A stretch of 64,000 nt of DNA from Actinomadura opuntiae. GTDB lineage: Bacteria; Actinomycetota; Actinomycetes; Streptosporangiales; Streptosporangiaceae. Shown here piece after piece: positions 1 to 7,680 of this stretch (positions are counted from its first letter, which is position 1; each line of letters starts with the position of its first letter). The stretch is from contig NZ_JASNWF010000016.1 in NCBI RefSeq assembly GCF_030283205.1, positions 217,721-281,720 on the forward strand, written 5' to 3'. The position numbers and the translations under genes were made by a program. Below the pieces are notes generated by a model that made no database searches, was not told the DNA's origin, and saw only the letters and a list, made by a program, of their open reading frames with translations.

Positions 1-855
1 AAGACGGTCTGGTACGACGCCCAGCTCGAGCAGGACAAGGCGTTCGAGCGCAACATGAAGTCCTGGTGGGCGTGGACCGCCAAGTGGGACTCGATCTACC
101 ACCTCGGCAAGACCGAGAAGGCGGTCGAGGCCAAGTACTACGCCATCCGCGCCGCGGCCAAGAAGTCCCCGATCGCCGGCAAGATCGGCCCGGACGAGCT
201 GGACGACATCGTCCTGACCGCCGGCTACAACACCGGCTACTACATCCCGTTCGCGCAGGCGCTGTCGTCCTGGGCCAACGACAAGGACGCCTCCGGCCTG
301 CTCGACTGGCTGAACACCGGCGGCGAGGACAACGACTTCGCCGTCTACAACGCCGTCCAGGCGGCCGACGCCCCGTGGCCGCGCAACTGGAACAAGTGGC
401 ACAACGACGCGGCCAAGCTCTACAAGGAGGGCTACCGCTTCAACACCTGGAGCAACGTCTGGTTCAACGCGCCGATCGCGTACTGGCCGTTCCAGGGCGG
501 CCCGCGGCTCAAGCTGAAGGCGAGCAAGGGCCTGCCGGGCATGCTGCTCGTGCAGTCGTCGCAGGACGCCGCGACCCCGGTCGCCGGCGGCTACAACATG
601 CACAAGGTGTTCCCGTCCTCGCGGCTCGTCCTGGAGGTCGGCGGCAAGACCCACGCCAACACGCTGAACGGCAACGCGTGCCTGGACGACAAGGTCGCCG
701 CCTACCTCGACAGCGGCGCGCTGCCGGGGAGCCGGCACGGCGCGGACGCCTACTGCAAGGCCGTCCCTGCGCTGAACGACCCGGACCCGACGGCGATGAC
801 GGCCAAGGCCGCCGGCGCCGTCGCGGGCAAGGACCTGCCGGTCGGCCGTCCGTAG
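1..855 (+). CDS. secreted alpha/beta-hydrolase (tripeptidyl aminopeptidase type), 5' end outside window
   Basis: The reading frame is open from base 1, so this is the C-terminal part (284 residues) of a protein that starts upstream. It aligns closely over its whole visible length with the complete hydrolase encoded at 994-2592: both carry the block KIGPDELDD, an AVYNAVQ block and a YxEGYxFxTWSN block. Visible catalytic candidates are the Asp in SQDAATP and the His in GGKTHANT; the Ser nucleophile lies outside the window. The family (Streptomyces tripeptidyl aminopeptidase, SlpD/E type) comprises exported peptidases that cleave N-terminal tripeptides. An 18-bp terminator hairpin follows, so it is probably transcribed separately from its paralogue. 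Assignment to the family is firm; substrate is unknown. Confidence 0.9.
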   Translation, partial: KTVWYDAQLEQDKAFERNMKSWWAWTAKWDSIYHLGKTEKAVEAKYYAIRAAAKKSPIAGKIGPDELDDIVLTAGYNTGYYIPFAQALSSWANDKDASGLLDWLNTGGEDNDFAVYNAVQAADAPWPRNWNKWHNDAAKLYKEGYRFNTWSNVWFNAPIAYWPFQGGPRLKLKASKGLPGMLLVQSSQDAATPVAGGYNMHKVFPSSRLVLEVGGKTHANTLNGNACLDDKVAAYLDSGALPGSRHGADAYCKAVPALNDPDPTAMTAKAAGAVAGKDLPVGRP

Positions 856-877
856 CCCTCCGGCTCACCGCGTGACG

Positions 878-930
878 CTCGCGGCGTGCCCGTCCTTCGG
901 GGGACGGGCACGCCGCGAGATCCGTTTTCG
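878..930 (+). terminator. strong intrinsic terminator
   Basis: Perfect 18-bp stem (878-895 with 902-919) closed by a TTCGGG loop, followed by a short T run (TTTT at about 924-927). It sits 23 nt after the stop of the first hydrolase and ends its transcript before the paralogue at 994. Confidence 0.85.
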
Positions 931-993
931 GCGGGAATCGCGCGAACCCGGCGGTTCCCGCGGCGCGCGGGTGCGCGCCGGTAGAAAGCGGGA

Positions 994-2592
994 GTGCTGA
1001 ACCACGCTGGAAGAAGGGCCGCCGCCGCGACGGCCCTCGCCGCGGCCGCGCTCGCCGGCACCGCCGCGCCCGGTGCGCCCGCGACCGCCGCCCCCGCACG
1101 GCCCGGTCCCGACCCCGCGCCGAGGCCCGCCGGGCTCGCCTGGCACGCCTGCCCCGCCAAGGACGCGGTCGAGGGCGGCCGCCTCAAGGGCCTGCAGTGC
1201 GCGACGCTGCGGGTGCCGCTGGACTACGCGCGCCCGCACGGCGAGCAGATCACCCTCGCGCTGTCGCGGGCGCGGCACACCGCGAAGAAGAGCCAGGGCG
1301 CCGTCCTGCTCAACCGCGGCGGCCCCGGCGCGCACGGCCGCGACCTCGCGGGCGTCTTCCACGCGGCGATGCCGAAGAGCGTCGCCGCGTCCTACGACTG
1401 GATCGGCTACGACCCGCGCGGCGTCGGCGCCAGCAGGCCCGCCCTCGTCTGCGACAGGAGCTACCAGGACCCCGGACGCGCGCGGCCCGACACCGTCCCG
1501 GAGAACGCCGCCGCGGAGCGCGCCTGGAAGCAGCGGGCCCGCGCCTACGCCCGGGACTGCGCGAAGAGGTACGGCAAGGTCCTGCCGCACATGGGTACGG
1601 CCGACTGGGTGCGCGACCTGGAGGCGATCCGGCGGGCGCTGCACCAGAAGAAGATCAACTACTTCGGCTACTCGTACGGCACCTACCTCGGCGCCGCGTA
1701 CGCCTCGGCCCACCCGGGGCGCGTCCGCCGCATGGTCCTCGACAGCGTCGTCAAGCCCAGCGGGGTCTGGTACGGCGACAACCTCGACCAGAACGTGGCC
1801 TTCGAGAAGCGGATCAAGGCGTACTTCGGCTGGGTGGCCCGGCATCACGCCCTCTACCGGCTCGGGAAGACCGGAGGCGAGGTGGCCGCCGCCTACGCCC
1901 GCACCCGTGCCGCGCTAAAGGCCAAGCCGATCGACGGCAAGATCGGCCCGGACGAGCTGGACGACCTGTTCCTCGCCGACGGCTACGGCAACTACAGCTG
2001 GCCCTCGCACGCCGCCGCGCTGTCGGCCTACGCCGTCCGGCACGACGCCCGCCCGCTGCGCAGGATCTGGCAGCCGCCGACCTGGCTGGACCAGAACAAC
2101 TACGCCGTCTACAACGCCGTCCAGTGCCGCGACGCCGCCTGGCCCCGCGACTGGAACCGCTGGGACGCCGACAGCCGGCGGCTCTACCGCGAGGGCTACA
2201 AGTTCGAGACCTGGAGCAACACCTGGTACAACGCGCCCTGCGCGTTCTGGGGCGCCCCGGGCGGGCCCCCGCCCCGGGTGGGGGCCGGCAGGTCGCTCGC
2301 CCCGATGCTGCTGGTGCAGGGCACCGAGGACGCCGCCACCCCCTACCCCGGGGCGCTGGAGACCCACCGGCTGTTCCCGACGTCCCGGCTGCTCGCGCAG
2401 GTCGGCGGCGGCAACCACGGGGTGTCGCTGTCGGGCGACCGGTGCGTCGACCACGCCGTCGCCGCCTACCTGGGCAAGGGCACGCTGCCGGCCGGCCGAC
2501 CCGGCCCGGACGCCACCTGCAGGGCCCCGGCGCCTCCGGGGGCCGGCCCCGCCAAGAAGCCCGGACGGTCGCACCACGCCGCACACCGCTGA
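994..2592 (+). CDS. secreted alpha/beta-hydrolase, tripeptidyl aminopeptidase family
   Basis: A 532-residue protein starting at GTG 994, preceded by a purine-rich GGGA. Residues 1 to about 35 form an Ala-rich signal peptide (two arginines, hydrophobic stretch, ATAAPA cleavage region). The alpha/beta-hydrolase core follows: oxyanion segment LLNRGGPG, nucleophile elbow GYSYGTYLG (Ser), acid in GTEDAATP and His in GGGNHGVS, all in the expected order, with the family C-terminal domain (TAP-like). The visible part of the gene at 1-855 is a clear paralogue, so this is a tandem duplication. Likely an exported exopeptidase or esterase acting in the cell wall space or medium. The Pro-rich C-terminal tail (last 30 residues) is unordered. 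Confidence 0.92.
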   Translation: MLNHAGRRAAAATALAAAALAGTAAPGAPATAAPARPGPDPAPRPAGLAWHACPAKDAVEGGRLKGLQCATLRVPLDYARPHGEQITLALSRARHTAKKSQGAVLLNRGGPGAHGRDLAGVFHAAMPKSVAASYDWIGYDPRGVGASRPALVCDRSYQDPGRARPDTVPENAAAERAWKQRARAYARDCAKRYGKVLPHMGTADWVRDLEAIRRALHQKKINYFGYSYGTYLGAAYASAHPGRVRRMVLDSVVKPSGVWYGDNLDQNVAFEKRIKAYFGWVARHHALYRLGKTGGEVAAAYARTRAALKAKPIDGKIGPDELDDLFLADGYGNYSWPSHAAALSAYAVRHDARPLRRIWQPPTWLDQNNYAVYNAVQCRDAAWPRDWNRWDADSRRLYREGYKFETWSNTWYNAPCAFWGAPGGPPPRVGAGRSLAPMLLVQGTEDAATPYPGALETHRLFPTSRLLAQVGGGNHGVSLSGDRCVDHAVAAYLGKGTLPAGRPGPDATCRAPAPPGAGPAKKPGRSHHAAHR

Positions 2593-2663
2593 ATCCGCCC
2601 GCGAACCCGCCGGTAGGGAGCCGGTGGAGGTGGGAGGGCCGGGAACGGCATAGGCTTGTCAGC

Positions 2664-2792
2664 GTGGTGCTGACAGTGCTGTACGCCGCGCCGGCCGCCG
2701 CCGCGCCCCGGGAGGCCGGCCGGGGAGCCGCGCCCCGGGAGACCGCGCCTCGGGAGACCGCGCCCGGCGCGGTCCGGGCCGGGAGCCGGTAG
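2664..2792 (+). CDS. possible 42-residue leader ORF before the GNAT gene
   Basis: A TAGGCT -10-like box (2651-2656) lies 7 nt before GTG 2664, the spacing seen at other probable leaderless starts in this window. The ORF ends with TAG two bases before the GTG of the acetyltransferase gene, which would allow translational coupling. The sequence is Ala/Pro/Arg-rich with imperfect repeats (GAAPRETAPRETAPGA). No known protein is recognised. It may simply be an untranslated leader. Confidence 0.3.
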   Translation: MVLTVLYAAPAAAAPREAGRGAAPRETAPRETAPGAVRAGSR

Positions 2793-2794
2793 CC

Positions 2795-3643
2795 GTGCGC
2801 ATGCTGGGGTCGCTGCCGGTACGGGTCCTCGACGACCGGTACCGCGCGGAGGCGCTCGCGATCCTCGACGCCGACCCGGTGGCCAACGTGTTCGTCGGGT
2901 CCCGCGTGCACGCGGCGGGGCTCGATCCGCGCCGCCTCGGCGCCCAGATGTGGGGCTACCTGCGCGACGGCCGGCTGTCCGCGCTGTGCTACTCCGGCGC
3001 CAACCTGATCCCGGTCGCCGCCGGTCCGCAGGCCGTCCGGGCGTTCGCCGAGCGGGCGCAGGCGCAGGGCCGCCGCTGCTCGTCGATCGTCGGCCCGGTC
3101 GACGCGGTCGGCGACATGTGGGAGATACTCGCGCCGTACTGGGGGCCGCCCCGCGCCGTCCGCGCGGCGCAGCCGGTGATGGCGACCTCCACCGTCCCGG
3201 GCGTGCCCGCCGACCCGGGCGTCCGGCGGGTGCGGATGGAGGAGTTCGACGTCGTCTACCCCGCTTGCGTCGCGATGTTCACCGAGGAGGTCGGGATCTC
3301 CCCGAACAGCGGCGACGGGGGAGTGCTGTACCGCGCGCGGGTCGCCGAACTGATCCGCGAGGGCCGCGCGTTCGCCCGCATCGAGGACGGCCGGGTCATG
3401 TTCAAGGCCGAGGTCGGCGCCGTCACGCCGCGCGCCTGCCAGGTGCAGGGCGTGTGGGTGCCGCCGGACCTGCGCGGGCAGGGCCTGTCGGTGGCGGGCA
3501 TGTCGGCGGTCGTGCGGGAGGCGCTGCACAGCATCGCCCCGACGGTGTCGCTGTACGTCAACGACTACAACACGCGAGCGCGGGCCGCGTACCGCCGCGT
3601 CGGCTTCGCCGAGTACGGCTCGTTCATGTCGATCCTGTTCTGA
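2795..3643 (+). CDS. DUF4081 / GNAT-family N-acetyltransferase
   Basis: A 282-residue protein beginning at GTG 2795 (VRMLGSLPVRVLDD). The N-terminal half (about 1-130) matches the actinobacterial DUF4081 domain. The C-terminal half is a GNAT fold with the acetyl-CoA-binding turn VWVPPDLRGQGLS and the closing strand/helix SLYVNDYNTRARAAYRRVGF. In actinomycetes this gene usually follows ispG in the isoprenoid region (family knowledge); here it stands apart from ispG but within 60 kb of infB. The acceptor substrate is unknown. No convincing ribosome site precedes the GTG, so coupling from the upstream small ORF is possible. Confidence 0.88.
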   Translation: MRMLGSLPVRVLDDRYRAEALAILDADPVANVFVGSRVHAAGLDPRRLGAQMWGYLRDGRLSALCYSGANLIPVAAGPQAVRAFAERAQAQGRRCSSIVGPVDAVGDMWEILAPYWGPPRAVRAAQPVMATSTVPGVPADPGVRRVRMEEFDVVYPACVAMFTEEVGISPNSGDGGVLYRARVAELIREGRAFARIEDGRVMFKAEVGAVTPRACQVQGVWVPPDLRGQGLSVAGMSAVVREALHSIAPTVSLYVNDYNTRARAAYRRVGFAEYGSFMSILF

Positions 3644-3704
3644 CCGCCGCATCCGCCCGCGCGGCGCCGGACTTGTCGTTGCGTGCCGGATCTGCGATGG
3701 ATGC

Positions 3705-3740
3705 CTGACTCGATGCCCACCGGCCGATACCATCCGGCCG
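3705..3740 (+). promoter_or_regulatory. promoter giving a leaderless mRNA
   Basis: -35 CTGACT (3705-3710), 17-nt spacer, -10 TACCAT (3728-3733). The predicted transcription start falls on GTG 3740. This decides the start of the downstream HTH regulator over the ATG codons at 3704 and 3713. Confidence 0.6.
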
Positions 3741-4714
3741 TGGAGTTCGCCGTGGCGTTGCGGCAGGCCGTCCGGGCCAGCGGGCTGACCCTGGAGCGGA
3801 TCCGCCACCGGCTCGGCCGGCGCGGCGTGACCGTCAGCGTGGCCACGCTGAGCTACTGGCAGCGCGGCCGCAGCCGCCCCCGTTCCCGCGCCACCGTCGC
3901 GGCCCTGGAGGAGATCCTCGGGGTGCCGCCGGGCACGCTGACCGGCCTGCTGGACGGCGCCGGGCCCGCCCCCGCCCAGGCGCGCGGCGGCGCGCCGTCC
4001 ACCGTGCCGCCCGCCGCGCCTGCCGGCACGGCGAGCGAGCTGTGGCCCGATCCGGTGCGGTACGCGGCGCTCGTCGGGCAGCTCGACCGGTCCGGGGACC
4101 ACCGGCTCGAACGGCTCAGCGTCCATGACGTCTACCGGCTCGGCGCGGACGGCCGGTGCTGGACGCTGTCGGTCCGCGCGGTGCTGCGGGCGGCGGGCGA
4201 CGATATCGACCGCGTCGTCTGCGTCCACCGCACCGGCCCCGCCGACCCGGCGGGCGAACCGCCCGCCGAACCGCCCGGGGACGCGGAGGCGCCCGGGGAC
4301 GCGGAGGCGCCCGGGGACGCGGAGGCGGCGGAGCTGGCGGGCGTCCGGTACTGCCGGCCCGGACGGGTCCGCGCGGGCGGCGGGATGGTGGCGTTCGAGC
4401 TGGTCTTCGACCGCGTGCTCGCGGCCGGCGACACGGCGGTGGTCGAGTACGACCTGCGGCCGTCCGGCCCCCGCCCGCCCGGGCCGCCAGACGGCTACGA
4501 CCGGCGCTTCTCCCGTCCCGTGCACGACTACGTCGCGGTCGTCGAGTTCGGCGCCGGCCGGTTGCCCGCCCGCTGCTACGGCTTCACCGCCGACGGGCCG
4601 CGAGCGCCGCGGCGGCGGCTCGGCGAGCTGTGGATCGGCACGTCGGGGAGCGCGAACATCGCGGTCGGGGCCGTCCGGCACGGGATCGTCGGGATCGAAT
4701 GGGAGTGGCAGTGA
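3740..4714 (+). CDS. HTH (XRE-like) regulator with C-terminal beta-rich domain, copy 1
   Basis: 324 residues from the leaderless GTG 3740. Residues 1-75 form a helix-turn-helix unit (SGLTLERIRHRLG, then VSVATLSYWQRGRSRP, then a helix and VPPGTL). The rest is a conserved C-terminal domain ending IVGIEWEWQ, containing ARCYGFTADG. The gene at 4831 encodes a paralogue with the same architecture (GLSLESLRRRLE, STLSYWQRGRTRP, GIRWEWS). A Pro/Glu linker contains three exact hexapeptide repeats (APGDAE). No target is known. The C-terminal region could bind a ligand or a partner, which is inference. Adjacent duplicated regulators suggest cross-regulation or heterodimers. Confidence 0.8.
   Translation: MEFAVALRQAVRASGLTLERIRHRLGRRGVTVSVATLSYWQRGRSRPRSRATVAALEEILGVPPGTLTGLLDGAGPAPAQARGGAPSTVPPAAPAGTASELWPDPVRYAALVGQLDRSGDHRLERLSVHDVYRLGADGRCWTLSVRAVLRAAGDDIDRVVCVHRTGPADPAGEPPAEPPGDAEAPGDAEAPGDAEAAELAGVRYCRPGRVRAGGGMVAFELVFDRVLAAGDTAVVEYDLRPSGPRPPGPPDGYDRRFSRPVHDYVAVVEFGAGRLPARCYGFTADGPRAPRRRLGELWIGTSGSANIAVGAVRHGIVGIEWEWQ
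4273..4326 (+). repeat. three perfect 18-bp tandem repeats inside the HTH gene
   Basis: Units 4273-4290, 4291-4308 and 4309-4326 are identical, beginning GCCCGGGGACG. They keep the reading frame and encode a repeated APGDAE hexapeptide in the linker. The paralogue at 4831 lacks them. Confidence 0.9.
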
Positions 4715-4726
4715 CCGAACCGGCTG

Positions 4727-4762
4727 TCGACTTGCCGTCGCCCGCGCCTTACAGTGAGGCTG
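4727..4762 (+). promoter_or_regulatory. probable promoter of HTH copy 2
   Basis: -35 TCGACT (4727-4732), 17-nt spacer, -10 TACAGT (4750-4755), start near 4762. It gives about 70 nt of leader before GTG 4831, with a CCGGAGG ribosome site at 4817-4823. Confidence 0.45.
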
Positions 4763-4830
4763 AAAGTTGCAAGCACGTCAGTCAAGGCCGTTGGGCGGGG
4801 GCCGGCCGGAGCGGATCCGGAGGCCGAGCA

Positions 4831-5739
4831 GTGCAGAGCGTCGCCGAGGACGATCTCCTCCAGGTCCTGCGGTACGGGCCTTTCAACGTGGCGTTGCAGG
4901 CCGCCATCCAGGCCCGCGGCCTCAGCCTCGAATCGCTGCGCCGCCGGCTGGAGGCGCAGGGCGTCGCCGTCAGCCTGTCCACCCTCAGCTACTGGCAGCG
5001 CGGCCGCACCCGGCCCGAACGCGCCGGCTCGCTGCGCGCGGTCCGCGGCCTGGAGGTCATCCTCGAACTGCCCCGGCACTCCCTGCTCACCCTGCTCAAG
5101 CCGACCGCCGAGCGCCCGCCGGGCCCGTTTCCGCCCATCGAGGAGCTGTGCCCCGAACCCGGCGTCCGCGACCTGCTGGCCGAGATCGGCGACGGCGGCG
5201 AACGCCGGCTCACCGGCCTCAGCCTGCACGACCAGCACGTCATCGGCCGCCGCCGGGAGCTGCGCGAGGTGCGCACCCGCGCGGTGTTCCAGGCGCAGCA
5301 GCGCGGCGTCGACCGGTGGATCGCCGTCTACCACCACCCGCACGGGCTGCTGCCGTCGACGCGGACCGCGCGCGGCTGCCGGTTCGGCCGCGTCCGGATG
5401 GACGCCTCCAGCGGCCTCATCGCCGCCGAGCTGCTGTTCGACCGGGCCCTCGGGCGCGGCGAGACGTACCTGCTCGAGTACGGGTTCGGGTTCGACGAGA
5501 GCGGCCCGCCCGTCACCGAGGAGGGCCGCGGGTTCCGCACGCCGCAGCACGAGTACCTCATCGAGGTGAGCTTCCACCCGGCCGCGCTGCCCGCCCGCTG
5601 CTACCGGACCTGGCGCCCCGACGGCCACACCGCCCTGGAGGACGCCGCCGACCTGCGGCTGTCCAGCTACCACAACGTCCACTTCATCGAGTTCGGCATG
5701 CCGGCCGGCTACCACGGCATCCGCTGGGAGTGGTCCTAG
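4831..5739 (+). CDS. HTH (XRE-like) regulator with C-terminal beta-rich domain, copy 2
   Basis: 302 residues from GTG 4831, set 7 nt after CCGGAGG. It has the same layout as copy 1 at 3740: N-terminal HTH (GLSLESLRRRLEAQGVAVS, STLSYWQRGRTRPERA), a leucine-rich helix, then a 200-residue domain with LSLHDQHVIGRR, ARCYRTWRPDG and C-terminal GIRWEWS. The two proteins are clearly paralogous. The shared C-terminal domain is more conserved in layout than the linker. Function beyond DNA binding is unknown. It lies tail-to-tail with the DUF3037 gene, 4 nt apart. Confidence 0.8.
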   Translation: MQSVAEDDLLQVLRYGPFNVALQAAIQARGLSLESLRRRLEAQGVAVSLSTLSYWQRGRTRPERAGSLRAVRGLEVILELPRHSLLTLLKPTAERPPGPFPPIEELCPEPGVRDLLAEIGDGGERRLTGLSLHDQHVIGRRRELREVRTRAVFQAQQRGVDRWIAVYHHPHGLLPSTRTARGCRFGRVRMDASSGLIAAELLFDRALGRGETYLLEYGFGFDESGPPVTEEGRGFRTPQHEYLIEVSFHPAALPARCYRTWRPDGHTALEDAADLRLSSYHNVHFIEFGMPAGYHGIRWEWS

Positions 5740-5743
5740 CCGG

Positions 5744-6145
5744 TCACTTCACGAGCAGGACGAGCAGGCGGTCGAGCTCGGCGGCGGGGTTCTCGGTGAG
5801 GCCGGCGTGCACCGGACCCGGCTGGACGATCGTGCTGCGCGGCGCCGTCAGCCACCGGAACCGCGCGCCCGGGGCCTCCCGCGCGGCCTGCCCCGCGCCC
5901 TCGCCGCCGCAGCAGATCGCGTCCACGCCCTTCAGCGCGGACCGCACGCCCTCCAGGTCCAGCGACGGGTCGAGCGCGAGCAGCCGCCGCTCGTCCAGGT
6001 GGGTGCGGCAGCCGAGGTAGTCCAGCGCGCGGCAGTACACCACGACGCCCACGTTCATGCTCTCGCCCCGCTCGACCCGCGGCACCACGCGCAGCGCCGC
6101 GTACTCGAACACCGTCGGCTCGCCCGCGGTCCGGATGTTGCTCAT
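5744..6145 (-). CDS. DUF3037 family protein, partner of the HipA-like kinase
   Basis: 133 residues from ATG at 6145 (MSNIRTAGEPTVFEYAALRVVPR). The sequence matches DUF3037, a small family that commonly follows a HipA-like kinase gene. Its ATG overlaps the stop of the kinase gene by 4 nt (ATGA, 6142-6145), so the two are translationally coupled. The role is unknown; family context suggests it works with the kinase as a pair. The conserved ExMNVGVVVYC segment is present. Confidence 0.82.
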   Translation of the reverse strand: MSNIRTAGEPTVFEYAALRVVPRVERGESMNVGVVVYCRALDYLGCRTHLDERRLLALDPSLDLEGVRSALKGVDAICCGGEGAGQAAREAPGARFRWLTAPRSTIVQPGPVHAGLTENPAAELDRLLVLLVK

Positions 6146-6969
6146 GAAGGACCGCCCAGCCAGCTCGGGCGGTTCTCGCCGCGCCGCGTCCCGGTGTCCG
6201 GCCGGTGCGCGCTGACGTCCAGGCCGGGCAGCCAGTCGCGCGGCTTGCCGGCGCGCGGCAGCAGGACGTCCACGTAGGCGTCCCGCAGCTCCTGCGGGCC
6301 CGCGAACCCGGGCTCGTTCTCCAGCCACAGGTCGGGCACCAGCGCGGTCACCTCGCGCAGCAGCCCCTCGGTGATCCGCGGGGCGAGGTCGGCCTCCGCC
6401 TCCTCCAGCCGGGTGGCGAACGGGGTCAGCACGTGGTCGTCGACGTCGTACGGGCCGGAGAACAGCCGGGCGGCGTTCGCCCACGCGTGGTGGAAGATCA
6501 GGCTCGCGCCGTGGTCGATCAGCCACACGTCCCCGTGCCAGACCAGCATGTTCGGGTTGCGCCAGCTCCGGTCGACGTTGCCGATGAACGCGTCCAGCCA
6601 CAGCACCCGGGAGGCGAACAGCCGGTCCGGCTTCCAGCCGAGCGGGTCGAAGCCGAGCGAGCCGGGCAGGAAGTCGACGCCGAGGTTGCGGCCGGGGCTG
6701 GCCTTCAGCAGGTCCTGCACGTCCGGGTCGGGCTCGTGCCGGCCGATCGCCGGGTCGAGGTCGATGAGCACCTGGTCGGGCACCCGGAACCCGAGCCGCC
6801 TGGCCAGCTCGCCCGCGATCACCTCGGCGATCAGCGCCTTGCGGCCCTGCCCCGCGCCGTGGAACTTCATGACATAGGTGCCGAGGTCGTCGGCCTCGAC
6901 GACGCCCGGCAGCGACCCGCCCTCGCGCAGCGGCGTCACGTACCGGATGGCGGTCACATGTGGCAACAC
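6142..6969 (-). CDS. HipA-family kinase-like protein
   Basis: 275 residues. The start GTG at 6969 is fixed by a TAGCGT -10 box (6981-6976 on this strand) six bases upstream, i.e. a leaderless mRNA; GTG 6957 is the alternative. The fold resembles HipA: YVMKFHGAGQGRKALIAE (nucleotide-binding lysine region), the catalytic loop NVDRSWRNPNML, and the metal-binding IDHGASLIF. It is shorter than classical HipA (about 440) and lacks the HipA N-terminal subdomain, as is usual for the HipA-like/DUF3037 pairs. A HipB-type antitoxin is not adjacent, so a toxin role should not be assumed. Confidence 0.8.
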   Translation of the reverse strand: MLPHVTAIRYVTPLREGGSLPGVVEADDLGTYVMKFHGAGQGRKALIAEVIAGELARRLGFRVPDQVLIDLDPAIGRHEPDPDVQDLLKASPGRNLGVDFLPGSLGFDPLGWKPDRLFASRVLWLDAFIGNVDRSWRNPNMLVWHGDVWLIDHGASLIFHHAWANAARLFSGPYDVDDHVLTPFATRLEEAEADLAPRITEGLLREVTALVPDLWLENEPGFAGPQELRDAYVDVLLPRAGKPRDWLPGLDVSAHRPDTGTRRGENRPSWLGGPS

Positions 6970-6975
6970 GTCGCA

Positions 6976-7014
6976 ACGCTACCGGGTGCGCGCGCGGCCG
7001 GGATAATCGGCGGC
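6976..7014. promoter_or_regulatory. divergent leaderless promoters
   Basis: Leftward -10 TAGCGT (6981-6976) serves the kinase at GTG 6969. Rightward -10 GATAAT (7002-7007) serves the cyclase at ATG 7015. Both lie 6-7 nt from their start codons. -35 boxes are weak. Confidence 0.5.
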
Positions 7015-7680
7015 ATGGCCGTTGAGCTGCTCGACCTGTCGGTCCCGATCTCCACCGGCATGCCGGTGTATCCCGGCGACCCCGAGGTGGAGGCCGTCCC
7101 CGCCCTGACGGTCGCGGACTCGGGCGTGAACGTTCTGCGCCTGCACCTGGGGTCGCAGACCGGCACGCACGTGGACGCGCCGTTCCACATCGACGACGCC
7201 CTGCCCCGTCTCGACGAGCTGCCCCTGACTCGCTTCATCGGCCGGGCGGTCGTCATGGACGCTCGCGGTCTCCCGCCCCGCGCGCCCATTAGTCCGAACC
7301 TGCTCCCGGACGGCCTCGCTCCCGGGGTCGTCCTGCTCATCGCCACCGGCTGGTCGTCGCACTGGGGAACCGACGACTATCTCGCCCACCCCTACCCCTC
7401 GCCCGAGACCGCGGAGGCCATCGTCGCCGCCGGGGTCCGCACCGTCGGCATCGACGCCCTCAGCGTCGACCGCACCGCGCCGCCCGGGTCGGACGACTTC
7501 TCGCTCGCCGCCCACCGCGCCCTCTGCGGCGCCGGCGCCGTGATAGCCGAGAACCTCACCAAGCTGGCCCCGCTCCTGGAAGCCCAGGCGGCGCGCCGTC
7601 CGATCGAGGTCTCGCTGTTCCCGATCGCCCTCGCCGCCGCCGACGGCGCCCCGGTCCGCGCGGTCGCCCGCCTCGGCTAG
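7015..7680 (+). CDS. cyclase / kynurenine formamidase-like metal hydrolase
   Basis: 221 residues from ATG 7015, 7 nt after a GATAAT -10 box. The cyclase-family signature is intact: the metal-binding block HLGSQTGTHVDAPFH at about residues 45-59, an early DLSVPISTGMPVYPGDP, and the later IDALSVD. The family (PF04199) includes kynurenine formamidase KynB and other Zn/Mn-dependent amide hydrolases. No tryptophan-degradation genes are visible nearby, so the substrate remains open. Its TAG stop shares CTAG (7677-7680) with the stop of the convergent gene. Confidence 0.85.
   Translation: MAVELLDLSVPISTGMPVYPGDPEVEAVPALTVADSGVNVLRLHLGSQTGTHVDAPFHIDDALPRLDELPLTRFIGRAVVMDARGLPPRAPISPNLLPDGLAPGVVLLIATGWSSHWGTDDYLAHPYPSPETAEAIVAAGVRTVGIDALSVDRTAPPGSDDFSLAAHRALCGAGAVIAENLTKLAPLLEAQAARRPIEVSLFPIALAAADGAPVRAVARLG

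Noticed and set aside
4273..4326. CRISPR array
   Set aside because: The repeats are contiguous, 18 bp, in frame inside a gene and without spacers. No Cas genes are present anywhere in the window.
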